Shown: piece after piece, positions 1-7,851 of the stretch
Position numbering within the stretch: the first letter of the stretch is position 1
Layout of the letters: every line of letters begins with the position of its first letter
Assembly (NCBI GenBank): GCA_045224495.1
Contig: JBGVAK010000018.1
Coordinates: forward strand, 1 to 30,884
Direction of reading: 5' to 3'
Length of the DNA: 30,884 nt
Origin: RUG472 sp045224495
GTDB taxonomy: Bacteria; Bacillota; Clostridia; Christensenellales; CAG-138
Notes under the pieces: generated by a model
Told to the model about the DNA's origin: nothing
The model's input: only the letters and a program-made list of their open reading frames with translations
Databases searched by the model: none
Made by a program: the position numbers and the translations under genes

Positions 1-227
1 CGGTCCATATCCTCCACCACGATGTCGAAGATCTCTCCCAGGGAGGCGCAGTACTGCAGCACCAGCCAGGGCTCGTTGGTGTGGAAATGGATCTTGATGA
101 GGGTCTCGTCCCCCACGCACAGGAGGCAGTCGCCCTTGAAATTCTCGGTGAAATAATCGCTGATCTTGTCCTCGTCCAGATCGGTGCCCTCGATCAACAG
201 TTGCGTATCGTACTTATATTCCAGCAT
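1..227 (-). CDS. Standalone FakA/DAK2 C-terminal-like domain protein (partial, cut by left edge)
   Basis: The 75 visible residues start MLEYKYDTQLLIEG and continue with GDCLLCVGDETLIKIHFHTN and a GEIFDIVVEDM segment. This is the pattern of the C-terminal domain of FakA/DAK2 fatty-acid-kinase proteins, where the KxHxHTN strand and the GE..DI..E.M segment are typical. The gene opens directly in this domain behind a strong SD (AAGGAGG), so the N-terminal DAK2 nucleotide-binding domain is absent at this end. Database entries called 'kinase to dihydroxyacetone kinase' are short proteins of this sort. It is last in the visible operon, 12 bases after the DUF4298 gene. Catalysis is unlikely for this domain alone. 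The function is unknown and the 3' end lies outside the window. Confidence 0.6.
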   Translation of the reverse strand, partial: MLEYKYDTQLLIEGTDLDEDKISDYFTENFKGDCLLCVGDETLIKIHFHTNEPWLVLQYCASLGEIFDIVVEDMD

Positions 228-239
228 GTTTTTTCCTCC

Positions 240-551
240 TTACAGTGTATCGGTTTCCAGCGCCCCGGTGACCAGCTTCAGCATCCGCACCAGCAGCTCC
301 CGGTTCTCCGTGATCAGGTCGTAGACGGCGTCCTCCGACAGCACGCCCCGCTTCAGGTCCTGGGGAAGTTTCCCTGCTTCGTCGTCGGCATAGTCCTGCA
401 TCCACGCTTCGCTGCCGTAGTAGTCGCTGAGCTTGCCATAGCTATCCTGGACCTCCTCAAAGGCGGACAGAGCTTCCGACAGCTGCCGGATAGCCTTCTC
501 GGAGGCGTCCAGACAGCCCTCCATTTCCGTGATGCGCTTTATCTGTTCCAT
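240..551 (-). CDS. DUF4298 family protein
   Basis: A 103-residue, acidic, mostly helical soluble protein. It has the hallmarks of DUF4298: an N-terminal RITEMEGCLD helix, a central YYGSEAWMQDYADDE segment and the conserved LPQDLKRGVLSEDAVYDLI stretch, followed by a C-terminal helix. The family is common in Firmicutes and its biochemical role is not known. The gene lies 15 bases after the aldo/keto reductase and 12 bases before the FakA-like gene on the same strand, so it is almost certainly cotranscribed with them. Full length for the family, with no frameshift. Confidence 0.8.
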   Translation of the reverse strand: MEQIKRITEMEGCLDASEKAIRQLSEALSAFEEVQDSYGKLSDYYGSEAWMQDYADDEAGKLPQDLKRGVLSEDAVYDLITENRELLVRMLKLVTGALETDTL

Positions 552-566
552 GGCTCTCTCCCCTTC

Positions 567-1607
567 TCAATCGGTGACGCTGGTCTTCCCCGCCAGGACG
601 TTTCGATAGTCCTCCAAATTCTTACGCAGCAGGTTCGGGATATCCAGCTCGTAGGGGCATTTGCTGACGCACTGGCGGCAGTCCACACACTCGTCGATCT
701 TCTCCATCTCCGTCTGCCACTGCTCGCTGAGCCAGCCGGCGCTGGGGGCCCGGCGGATCATCAGCGACATACGGTTGCAATCGCTGATCTTGATGCCCAC
801 GGTGCAGGGCAGGCAGTAGCCGCAGCCCCGGCAGAAAAAGCCCATGAGCTCCTGCCGCTCCTTGGCGATGAAGGCGCTGAGCTCGTCGTCCAAGACGGGT
901 GTCTCGTCCATGAAGCTCAGCCAGTCGTCCAGTTCCTTCTCCCGCTGGATGCCCCAAATGGGGATGAGGCCGTCGAACTGGCTGACAAAGGCCATGGCTG
1001 CCCGGGCGTTGGTGATGAGGCCGCCGGCCAGGCCCTTCATGCACACAAAGCCCATGTCGTGCTCCTGACACAGCTTGACCAGCTCCACCTCCTTGTCCTC
1101 CGCAAGATAGCTCATGGGGTACTGCAGCGTCTCGTAGAGGCCGCTCTCCACCACCTCCCGGGCCACGCCGATCTTGTGAGCCGTGGCAGCGATATGCCGG
1201 ATCTTCCCCTGCTTCTTCGCCTCCACCATGCATTCGTACATGCCGGTGCCGTCCCCGGGCCGGTAGCATTGGGACAGGTTGTGGAACTGATAGACATCGA
1301 TATAGTCGGTCTGCAACAGCCGCAGGGAGGTCTCCAGATCCTTCCAGAACCCCTCCGGGGTCTTAGCATGGGTCTTGGTGGCGAGATAGACCTGCTCCCG
1401 CTTCAGCCAGCCGTCGCCGAAGGCCAGGCCCAGCTTCTCCTCGCTGTCCGTATAGCCGCGGGCGGTATCAAAGTAGCGTATGCCGCCCTCGTAGGCCCGG
1501 CGCAGGAGCTTTACGGCGCTCTCCTTGGAGATGCGCTGGATGGGCAGGGCGCCGAACCCGTTTTGTGGGACGGTGATCATGGTGCTTCCTAAGGTGACTT
1601 TCTTCAT
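567..1607 (-). CDS. Aldo/keto reductase with C-terminal 4Fe-4S ferredoxin-like domain
   Basis: The N-terminal ~260 residues are an aldo/keto reductase TIM barrel. The catalytic tetrad is visible as Asp47 and Tyr52 (YFDTARGYTDSE), Lys78 (LATKTH) and His109 (VYQFHN). The C-terminus has two cysteine clusters, CRGCGYCLPC and CVDCRQCVSKCP, typical of the ferredoxin-fused AKRs of anaerobes, so electrons may come from or go to iron-sulfur carriers. The substrate is not predictable. The open frame reaches a GTG at 1625, but the SD AGGAGA sits between that GTG and the ATG at 1607, six bases from the latter, so 1607 is chosen (346 residues, MKKVTLG). The gene begins 14 bases after the GNAT stop codon, in the same operon. 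Confidence 0.88.
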   Translation of the reverse strand: MKKVTLGSTMITVPQNGFGALPIQRISKESAVKLLRRAYEGGIRYFDTARGYTDSEEKLGLAFGDGWLKREQVYLATKTHAKTPEGFWKDLETSLRLLQTDYIDVYQFHNLSQCYRPGDGTGMYECMVEAKKQGKIRHIAATAHKIGVAREVVESGLYETLQYPMSYLAEDKEVELVKLCQEHDMGFVCMKGLAGGLITNARAAMAFVSQFDGLIPIWGIQREKELDDWLSFMDETPVLDDELSAFIAKERQELMGFFCRGCGYCLPCTVGIKISDCNRMSLMIRRAPSAGWLSEQWQTEMEKIDECVDCRQCVSKCPYELDIPNLLRKNLEDYRNVLAGKTSVTD

Positions 1608-1621
1608 GTTCATTCTCCTGT

Positions 1622-2125
1622 TCACATTTTTGTGGTCCTATATGGTCCTGACAGCTCTTTGCGCAACAGATGAGTCAAACTCCGTTCCTCCACCAGTTGG
1701 AATCCCTCGCTGAGGAACAGATCCATAGCCGGGTTATCCGCAGCTATATCGTCGTAGAGGGCGTCGTACCCATTCTCCCGTGCCGCCTCACAAAGGAGCC
1801 GCAAGCCCCTCCGGCCATAGCCCTTGCCACGAAAGGGCGCGTAGACGATCACGTTCGCCTGACACAAGCCCTGCTCATCCCGGTGGTAGGCGATCTCGCC
1901 CACGAAATTTCCCGTATCCTCGTCCCGTAGATAGCGATAGAACCGCTTCCCCTCCGGATGAATCAGCCAATATTCGTACCAGGCCGTCCACCGTTCCCGG
2001 GGCCAGGGGATGATCCCGCCCCAGGCGTGGTTATAGGCCATGGTCTCGGGGTCCTCCAGCATCCGCTGGCGGAACCAGAGCTCCTCGAAGGTCGGTACAT
2101 GCAGCGTCAGATTGCCCTTTCCCAT
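1622..2125 (-). CDS. GNAT family N-acetyltransferase
   Basis: A 167-residue single-domain GNAT protein. The acetyl-CoA-binding motif A is visible as an R-G-K-G-Y-G turn at residues 99-104, after a beta strand (ANVIVYAPF). A C-terminal DNPAMDLFLSEGFQLVEE segment is the usual 'N..a...y...GF' element of the fold. Residues 10-80 resemble RimJ/RimL-like acetyltransferases (W-rich, E.P.TM.YNHAWGG). The substrate cannot be assigned. The stop of the upstream AlkZ-like gene overlaps its SD (TAGGAGGG), showing tight coupling. Third gene of the minus-strand operon. Confidence 0.85.
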   Translation of the reverse strand: MGKGNLTLHVPTFEELWFRQRMLEDPETMAYNHAWGGIIPWPRERWTAWYEYWLIHPEGKRFYRYLRDEDTGNFVGEIAYHRDEQGLCQANVIVYAPFRGKGYGRRGLRLLCEAARENGYDALYDDIAADNPAMDLFLSEGFQLVEERSLTHLLRKELSGPYRTTKM

Positions 2126-2134
2126 GCTTCCCTC

Positions 2135-3166
2135 CTATGGGTCCGTGAAAAGGACCTCCTTCACCTGCTTGGAAAATACCTCTTTCACCTTCCGCCGGAT
2201 GGCGATTTCGTCCCTCTTCAACCGCTTGTCGAAGGACGTTATGAGGACCTTGCTGCCGTCCAGTTTCCACCGGGCCCGAATGCGGCCCCGAATCAGGACG
2301 GAGGGAGCGACGATACCGGAAAGATTGGTCAGCTCCCGCAAGAATCGCCGGTCGATCATGCGGTCCCTATCCTTATACCCCAGCACCAGCTGGTCGAAGC
2401 CCGGCACTAGGATGCAGTCGGGGATCGTCCCGTCCGTCACTGGCTCACGGAGGCTATAGTACCTCTTGCCGTCGATCGTCGTGCACCACAGCTCCGGCAG
2501 CAGCTCCTGCAGCAGCGGGTCCATGTCCGGCTTCTTCCAGTTGGCAAAGAAGTATCGGCAGTCCGATACCGTGGCCGGACCGTAGTGCTCAAAGTACCGT
2601 CGAAGGAACACCCTCCGGGCCTGGTCCCGGTCTACCCAGGCGATGGGCTTGGGCAGGAAATACTCCTTTTGGGTGCCCGTGCCGCACACGATGCGGCCGC
2701 GACAGACCATCTCGCGGATGAGCCCGCCCCAGCCGTAGAACACCTGATGGAGCAGTTCCTCCCCCATGCCAGCCCGGGCACAGGCAGCCTTAAGGCCGTC
2801 CCGGCTGTGGTTGCCCTGGCCGATCTCCTCCTCCAGGAAATCGGCCCAATAGTCCGCATCCCTTTGAGAGATGCCCCAATACCCCTCTTGAAAAGCGCCG
2901 TTGTTGTCGAAAGCGGCCAGATGCAGCCCCAGCTCGTCCTCCGGCACCAGGTGCATGGTCCCCCGGTGTGACCAGATCTTCACCAGTCCCGCAAAGGGGT
3001 CGTCCTCCCGATAGTCTGCGGCTCGGATCTTTAGCGACGCCTTGGGATAGTTGGCAAACTGGGCCTGCAGGCCCATGAGGTCGGACACCACATGGTGCGT
3101 GTCTGCCCTGTTCAGCAGGTACAGGCCTTGGAGCGCATTGTAAAGAAGCATCTCCCGGTCCGTCAT
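2135..3166 (-). CDS. Winged-helix DNA-binding protein, AlkZ-like (HTH_42/DUF1006) family
   Basis: A 343-residue protein of the family that holds the DNA glycosylases AlkZ and AlkX, built from winged-helix domains. The opening MLLYNALQGLYLL helix is followed by LQAQF, in which Gln34 and Gln36 form the QxQ motif that is catalytic in AlkZ. The rest (KIWSHRGTMHLV, GGLIREMVCRGRIV, RRYFEHYGPAT, ILVPGFDQLVLGYKDR) follows the family pattern to the C-terminal SFDKRLKRDEIA segment. AlkZ removes interstrand crosslink or alkylated purine adducts; whether this member does is inference. Its ATG overlaps the TGA of the HAD gene by four bases, so translation is coupled. Confidence 0.82.
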   Translation of the reverse strand: MTDREMLLYNALQGLYLLNRADTHHVVSDLMGLQAQFANYPKASLKIRAADYREDDPFAGLVKIWSHRGTMHLVPEDELGLHLAAFDNNGAFQEGYWGISQRDADYWADFLEEEIGQGNHSRDGLKAACARAGMGEELLHQVFYGWGGLIREMVCRGRIVCGTGTQKEYFLPKPIAWVDRDQARRVFLRRYFEHYGPATVSDCRYFFANWKKPDMDPLLQELLPELWCTTIDGKRYYSLREPVTDGTIPDCILVPGFDQLVLGYKDRDRMIDRRFLRELTNLSGIVAPSVLIRGRIRARWKLDGSKVLITSFDKRLKRDEIAIRRKVKEVFSKQVKEVLFTDP

Positions 3167-3777
3167 AGCAGGTCCCTCAAATCACAGATGATGCGGCTCT
3201 CAGAGCCGTTGGGGGTGCAATAGCTCCCCTCCGGCAGGAACAGGACTCCTTGGACGCCGGCGTTTCGGGCGCAATCCATGTCGATGGTCCGATCCCCCAC
3301 GTAGAAGGTGGACCCGGGAGATAGCCCGTATTTTTCCATGAGGTACAGCAGGGCGTCCGGTGCTGGCTTGCGGGCAAAGCCATTCAAGCTGGTGACGACT
3401 TCGGTAAAGCACCCCTCGAGGCCCAGGTCCCTAAGCACCGCGTCCGTGGTCCGCCCCCGGTGGGTGTAGACGAAGTGGCAGGCGCCATGCACCTTCAACC
3501 CGTCCAAAACCTCCCGGGCATGGGGCAGGAGCTGAATATCATCCTTGCGCCGGCCGCTGATGTCGGAATACTCTGCCTGCAGCGATTCGAAGGGTACGCC
3601 AAAGTCCCCGGACACGGTCTCCAGATACCAGGTCACCGAATGCTGGATCACCTGCCGGTGGGCCTCCTCCCGGTCCACAGCGACGCCGAGATCGCCGCAG
3701 GCGTCCACCACGCTGGACACGATGACCCCATAGGAATCCAGCAGCGTCCCGTCCAGGTCCCAGATATACGCGTTCAT
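3163..3777 (-). CDS. HAD-superfamily hydrolase (phosphoglycolate-phosphatase-like)
   Basis: A 204-residue HAD phosphatase. Motif I is DLDGT (residues 7-11, nucleophile Asp7 and acid Asp9), motif II lies in HFVYTHRG, motif III is the Lys in ARKPAPDALLYL and motif IV is GDRTIDMDCARNAG. The helical cap between motifs I and II is of the C1 type seen in Gph/PgmB-like enzymes. The substrate is unknown. The frame is open to 3834, but the conserved start MNAYIWDLDG at 3777 fits the family, and the extra 19 codons run through a candidate promoter -10. First gene of the operon that continues to the left edge; four-base overlap with the next gene. Confidence 0.85.
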   Translation of the reverse strand: MNAYIWDLDGTLLDSYGVIVSSVVDACGDLGVAVDREEAHRQVIQHSVTWYLETVSGDFGVPFESLQAEYSDISGRRKDDIQLLPHAREVLDGLKVHGACHFVYTHRGRTTDAVLRDLGLEGCFTEVVTSLNGFARKPAPDALLYLMEKYGLSPGSTFYVGDRTIDMDCARNAGVQGVLFLPEGSYCTPNGSESRIICDLRDLL

Positions 3778-3810
3778 ACCTTCCGCTTTCCGTTGATTTT
3801 TCATCATTCT

Positions 3811-3816
3811 ATCATA
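3811..3816 (-). promoter_or_regulatory. Candidate -10 element of the HAD operon
   Basis: Read on the minus strand this is TATGAT, one mismatch from TATAAT and about 34 bases before the ATG at 3777. A transcript starting six or seven bases further on would have a leader of about 25-30 bases containing GGAAGG. No convincing -35 hexamer is seen at 17 bases, so support is weak. Confidence 0.3.
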
Positions 3817-3832
3817 CCTGACGGGTGAGGGC

Positions 3833-3854
3833 AAACAGAAACTGAACGTTCCTG
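3833..3854 (-). terminator. Weak stem-loop after the radical SAM gene
   Basis: On the minus strand CAGGAAC pairs with GTTTCTG (one G-T wobble) across the loop GTTCA, followed by only TTTG. It lies 15 bases after the radical SAM stop codon and before the HAD promoter. The short stem and short T run make it a weak terminator at best. Confidence 0.25.
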
Positions 3855-3868
3855 TCTATATGCTCTTT

Positions 3869-4747
3869 CTACAGATCGAACAAACTTATCTGCGCCTGCC
3901 TCTCCGGCAGCTCGTTCATATACGCGAAGCATGATTCCGGAGTATAAAGGATGCCGTTGTCCCGACAAATCCGGCGGAGTATCCCCGTCAGCTCCCCGGC
4001 ACGGGGACTGGGCAGATTGTAGGCGTTCCCGTATCGCCGGATATACCGCTCCTTCATGCCCGGGAAATGCCGGTCCAGGGCCGCGTAGTAGTATTCCCGA
4101 TCCCCTTCCCGGAGCGTCATGGCCATACCGAAGTCGATGACGCCCTTGACGCCCACACGTACGCACTCGTTTAGGATCGCCGTAATATTCTCCGGCGTGT
4201 CGTTGATGAACGGCAGGATAGGCGTCAGCCACACGATGGTAGGGATGCCCCGTTCCCTCATCCGCTCCAGCACTTCGACCCGCCGTTTGGTGTTGCACAC
4301 CTTCGGCTCCAGGATGCCGCACAAGTTATCGTCGTAGGTGGTCAAGGTCATCTCCACGACACACTTGGCGCTGCGGTTTATTTCGTCCAGCAGATCGATA
4401 TCCCGCAGGATCCTATCCGACTTGGTCTGGATGGCCAAGCCAAAACCGTATTTATGAATGATCTCCAAGCATTTTCGCGTGAGCCCCAGCTGTTCCTCGC
4501 AGTGCATATAGGGGTCGGACATGGAGCCGGTGCCGATCATGCACCGTTTCCGCTTGGAGCGCAGGGCCTGCTCCAGCAGCTCCGGCGCGTTCTGCTTCAC
4601 CTCGATATCCTCGAAGGGATGGGTGAACTGGTAGCACCGGCTGCGGCTGTCGCAATACACGCAGCCGTGGGTGCAGCCCCGGTAGATGTTCATGCCGTAC
4701 CGCCCGCCGCTGCCGGTCAGTATTCCCTTGGCGTCTACAAAATGCAT
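3869..4747 (-). CDS. SPL-family radical SAM protein
   Basis: A 292-residue radical SAM enzyme. The cluster-binding motif is CTHGCVYC with Cys25, Cys29 and Cys32, preceded by GMNIYRG and followed by DSRSRCYQ, which is the signature of the spore-photoproduct-lyase-like/Rv2578c group. Later landmarks are IGTGSMSDPYM, a QTKSDRILRDIDLL segment, TLTTYDD and TIVWLTPILPFINDT, all typical of that group. These proteins are usually annotated without a proven substrate; a role in DNA photoproduct repair is not shown for this short form. It lies 23 bases after the TIR gene on the same strand. No clear SD precedes the ATG, so translation may be coupled or weak. Confidence 0.85.
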   Translation of the reverse strand: MHFVDAKGILTGSGGRYGMNIYRGCTHGCVYCDSRSRCYQFTHPFEDIEVKQNAPELLEQALRSKRKRCMIGTGSMSDPYMHCEEQLGLTRKCLEIIHKYGFGLAIQTKSDRILRDIDLLDEINRSAKCVVEMTLTTYDDNLCGILEPKVCNTKRRVEVLERMRERGIPTIVWLTPILPFINDTPENITAILNECVRVGVKGVIDFGMAMTLREGDREYYYAALDRHFPGMKERYIRRYGNAYNLPSPRAGELTGILRRICRDNGILYTPESCFAYMNELPERQAQISLFDL

Positions 4748-4770
4748 AGCTTACTAATCGATTCAGGCTT

Positions 4771-7302
4771 CTATTCCGTGTACTGCTTCGCCTTCTTCAC
4801 CAGTGTATCCAGGTTCTCGTACATCAGGCCTACATCAGCATGGCCGTCGGGGTACAGCACCACGGCCTCGGTCCCTTCCTCGGTAAAGCCCACGGAGGGG
4901 ATCGCGTAAGGGTCCTGCACCGGGATGCGCATGATGGGCGCAAAGTTCTGGGTGCTGGCCACCGTCACCCGGGACGTCATGGCCGAGTAAGCGATCACAT
5001 GCCTGGCGTCTCGGGAAAACTGGATGCTCATGCACATGGCTCCCGTATCGACGCTGCCCAGGCAGTCGCCGGTGGACAGATCGTACAGGATCAGGTTTTC
5101 CACGTAGGAGCCCAGGGCCAGCAGATCCCCGCCCATGGCTACGCAAAGGCGCATATAGCCGTTCCCGGGGATGGTCATGACCGGTTCCGGTCCCTCCTCT
5201 GCCCGGAAGATATCCACCTCCTCATCCCGGATCATGGCCTGCCACTTGCCGTCAGGCGAAACGTAGACAAAGGGCGTCATGACGCCGTTCACCGGATGCA
5301 GGACGTATTCCCTGTCCTCGAACGTATAGCGCAAACCCTGCTCCTGAGGCTCCTGGGCGCTCCAATCCTGATTGACGAACATCCCGTCCCAGTACCCGGT
5401 AAGGATCTCCATCGTCGTCAGTCCGGCAAGGTTCTCTGCCGGGAAGCCGTCCCGCGTCTCCACCGTCATATGGGGGAGCACGTCGTTCTTTTCCGGCAGC
5501 AGGTTCACGAGGCACCCGCCGGCGCGCAGAGCCATGACCAGCCGGCCTGCGGCGAAGTCGTAGCCGTAGGTGGTGTGCTCTTTGCCGGAATCGTACACTG
5601 TCGCGCGATCGTGGAGGCGGTAGATCTGAAACTCCTCGTGGCTGGCCAGCAGGGTATCGTCGTCCACGAAGGCGATGCTGTAAAGGGTGTTGCCGCTGTT
5701 ATGGCCCTCCGTCCAAAGCTCCTCCCCTGTCTGAGCGTCCCACAGGGTGAACCCGCTGGTGCCGTTGGTCGTCGCAAAAAGGGTCCCATCTGGAGAAAGG
5801 ACGCCCGCCGATTCGTTTCGGTAGACCTCCTCCAGGGTGTCCCACCGAAGATACACGTACGCTTCCCCGTTCCAATACCGGAAGTACCAGTCATCCTCCG
5901 TATATCCACCCGTATACATTCCTGCGTAAATGCTCATTTCACTGCTCAACGCTGCCCTCAGCGTCAGCAGTATCTCGCCCGTTTCCGCATCCACGATCCA
6001 ACTTTCGGTCCCATTGGACCATACGAGGCGCCGGCCGGAGCGGTGCATGGCGACCCGATCCTGATCCGTACCCGAAAGCGTGATGCCCTCCAATGCGCTG
6101 ATCTTACCTGTGAAGGGGTCGAACAGTCCCGCCGCGCCCGTGTCCGTTTGGCTCACGGGTATCTGGTTCAGCACGGTCAAACCGTCGTAGGCAACGACCC
6201 AGCCCTCCGGCGGCGACGCCTGCAGCACCTCCGTTCCGTCCGCGATGTCATACAGGGTCACCCCCTCCTCCTGGAACCGGCAGACGTACCGATTGTCGGG
6301 AGACAGGTCCGGCGCCGATTTGCCGAACCAGCCGAAGTTGCGGATGGTGTACAGCTTTTCGCCGGTCGTGGAGCTATAGATCTGCAGGCTCCTGTCCGCC
6401 TGGCGGCAGGCGATATATTTGCCGTCGTTGCTCAGCGTGGCCCAGCGATGGAGGATGCCGTTGTCCCTGAGGGAGCCGATGCTGGAGAACATCTCCGGGT
6501 ACATGGCTGCCTCCAGGGCGGCGGAGATGCCTTCGTCGTACTCCTCGCCGAAGATGCGGCTGCCCTCGTAGGCCTGCAGGGCGTAGGAGAGGCCGCTGCC
6601 CAGCTCCCGCTCCGCCGTGGAGCGGACAGACTTTTCGATCAGCAGCTGGGTAGCGTTCCGGGCGGAGGCGTTCCGCTCCTCGGTCAAAATCTTATTCTTG
6701 TAAATGGCGTACCCGGCGAAGCAGAGCGCTACCGCCAGGATGGCGGAGACCAGGGCCAGCCGGTTGCGCAGCTCCCGTTCCTTCTCCCGCTTCTTGAGGT
6801 CGTTGTAGTTCAGATTCAGCATGCGGGCCACGATGCGCAGCTTCTCCGTTCGGAGCTGCTTGCGCATGTTCCCCCGAAGGTCCGCCGCCAGGGGCTCCAC
6901 TTCCTCCCGGCCCTCCTCCGTCTCGTTCCAAACGATCTGGGGCGGGAAGCTGGTCTTCGGCTCCCCCTCCACCAGAATCGGGATGATCCGATCCTTCCGG
7001 CCGATCTCGATGAAATAGCTCACCTCGCGCAGGCACCAGAGGGAATTGGGCAATTCCGGGGTGCAGATCACGATCAGCCATTCGCTCTCGTTCAGGGCCT
7101 TGGTGATGCTGGAGCCCAGATCGTCCGCGATGGGCATCTCGTCCTGATCCCGGAAGCACCGGTTCAGATTCTTTTTGCCCACCTTCTTTTGGATATCCGC
7201 CGGGATACGATAGGTTTCCAGCGCCTGCTGGACCGCCTTGGCCGCGGCGATGTCCTTGGGCAGGTGCCGGTAACTGATGAACGCGCTGTAGGTGTAGCTC
7301 AT
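4771..7302 (-). CDS. TIR domain - transmembrane helix - WD40-like propeller protein
   Basis: An 843-residue protein. Residues 1-150 are a TIR domain: YSAFISYRH opens strand A, FRDQDEMP follows, and SLWCLREVSYF holds the conserved W-C-x2-E with Glu93 at the position of the catalytic glutamate of TIR NADases. A basic stretch (KKREKERELRNR) precedes one hydrophobic helix at about 182-202. Residues ~203-270 are helical, and ~275-840 form a WD40/quinoprotein-like propeller with recurring LSNDGKYIA, LSPDNRYV, LSPDGTLFA and VSPDGKWQA blades. The positive-inside rule predicts a cytoplasmic TIR and an external propeller. A good SD (AAAGGAGAGG) precedes the ATG. Bacterial TIR proteins act in NAD-depleting defence or signalling; the role here is inference. 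Confidence 0.85.
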   Translation of the reverse strand: MSYTYSAFISYRHLPKDIAAAKAVQQALETYRIPADIQKKVGKKNLNRCFRDQDEMPIADDLGSSITKALNESEWLIVICTPELPNSLWCLREVSYFIEIGRKDRIIPILVEGEPKTSFPPQIVWNETEEGREEVEPLAADLRGNMRKQLRTEKLRIVARMLNLNYNDLKKREKERELRNRLALVSAILAVALCFAGYAIYKNKILTEERNASARNATQLLIEKSVRSTAERELGSGLSYALQAYEGSRIFGEEYDEGISAALEAAMYPEMFSSIGSLRDNGILHRWATLSNDGKYIACRQADRSLQIYSSTTGEKLYTIRNFGWFGKSAPDLSPDNRYVCRFQEEGVTLYDIADGTEVLQASPPEGWVVAYDGLTVLNQIPVSQTDTGAAGLFDPFTGKISALEGITLSGTDQDRVAMHRSGRRLVWSNGTESWIVDAETGEILLTLRAALSSEMSIYAGMYTGGYTEDDWYFRYWNGEAYVYLRWDTLEEVYRNESAGVLSPDGTLFATTNGTSGFTLWDAQTGEELWTEGHNSGNTLYSIAFVDDDTLLASHEEFQIYRLHDRATVYDSGKEHTTYGYDFAAGRLVMALRAGGCLVNLLPEKNDVLPHMTVETRDGFPAENLAGLTTMEILTGYWDGMFVNQDWSAQEPQEQGLRYTFEDREYVLHPVNGVMTPFVYVSPDGKWQAMIRDEEVDIFRAEEGPEPVMTIPGNGYMRLCVAMGGDLLALGSYVENLILYDLSTGDCLGSVDTGAMCMSIQFSRDARHVIAYSAMTSRVTVASTQNFAPIMRIPVQDPYAIPSVGFTEEGTEAVVLYPDGHADVGLMYENLDTLVKKAKQYTE

Positions 7303-7371
7303 GGGACCTCTCCTTTGGTACTATGTGTCAATAAGCGGCGAGTGCGTGGGGATCCCCATCATCTCGACCCT

Positions 7372-7821
7372 CTACTGTATACAATCATTCACATATGCAA
7401 CCGGTACGTCCATGCGCACTGCTGTTTGTTCCGGCGTCATTCCGCTGTCTATAAATCTTCGGCAGACCGCTTTCATGTTTTCGCCCACTTCGATGATGTG
7501 CCTGTCCGGGTCATAGAAACGGACCACGCGCTGTCCCCAGGGGTGCTCCTTGACGGGATGAACATATTGGACGTCGCACGCACGGAGTTTTTCCGCAAAC
7601 GCATCGAAATCGTCTTCTTCAAAATACAGCTCAGAATCGTTGCCGCCGAAAGAAATATGGTCCGTATCGATAAATGCCCTATACGTTTCCAGCGTCTGCA
7701 AGGCTAACCCGCCCGTCAGGGTCTTGTTCGCACCGAAATCCAGGACTACCTCAAGCCCTAACACATTTTTATAAAAGGCAACGGTTTTATCCATATCCGT
7801 CACGACTAACAGTGTCGTCAT
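7372..7821 (-). CDS. VOC-family (glyoxalase/bleomycin-resistance-like) protein
   Basis: A 149-residue protein with the paired beta-alpha-beta-beta-beta units of the vicinal oxygen chelate fold: MTTLLVVTDMDKTVAFYKN at the start and VVRFYDPDRHIIEVGE at the second module. The last ~30 residues (CRRFIDSGMTPEQTAVRM onward) form a helical tail seen in a Firmicutes subgroup. A metal ligand set cannot be assigned confidently, and the substrate is unknown. The frame is open to 7851, but the ATG at 7821 has an SD (GGAGGT) at five bases and matches the family start. Less GC-rich than most of the window, like its neighbour at 8187. Confidence 0.82.
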   Translation of the reverse strand: MTTLLVVTDMDKTVAFYKNVLGLEVVLDFGANKTLTGGLALQTLETYRAFIDTDHISFGGNDSELYFEEDDFDAFAEKLRACDVQYVHPVKEHPWGQRVVRFYDPDRHIIEVGENMKAVCRRFIDSGMTPEQTAVRMDVPVAYVNDCIQ

Positions 7822-7851
7822 CCTGTACCTCCACAGCGCAGCCGGGCTCAC

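Noticed and set aside
81..1592. A 503-codon plus-strand open frame over the first operon
   Set aside because: It crosses three minus-strand genes with recognised domains and SDs.
4840..7707. A 955-codon open frame on the plus strand opposite the TIR gene
   Set aside because: It is the antisense shadow of a GC-rich coding region. The translation is rich in His, Gln, Gly and Val with no domain, and the minus-strand gene has clear motifs and an SD.
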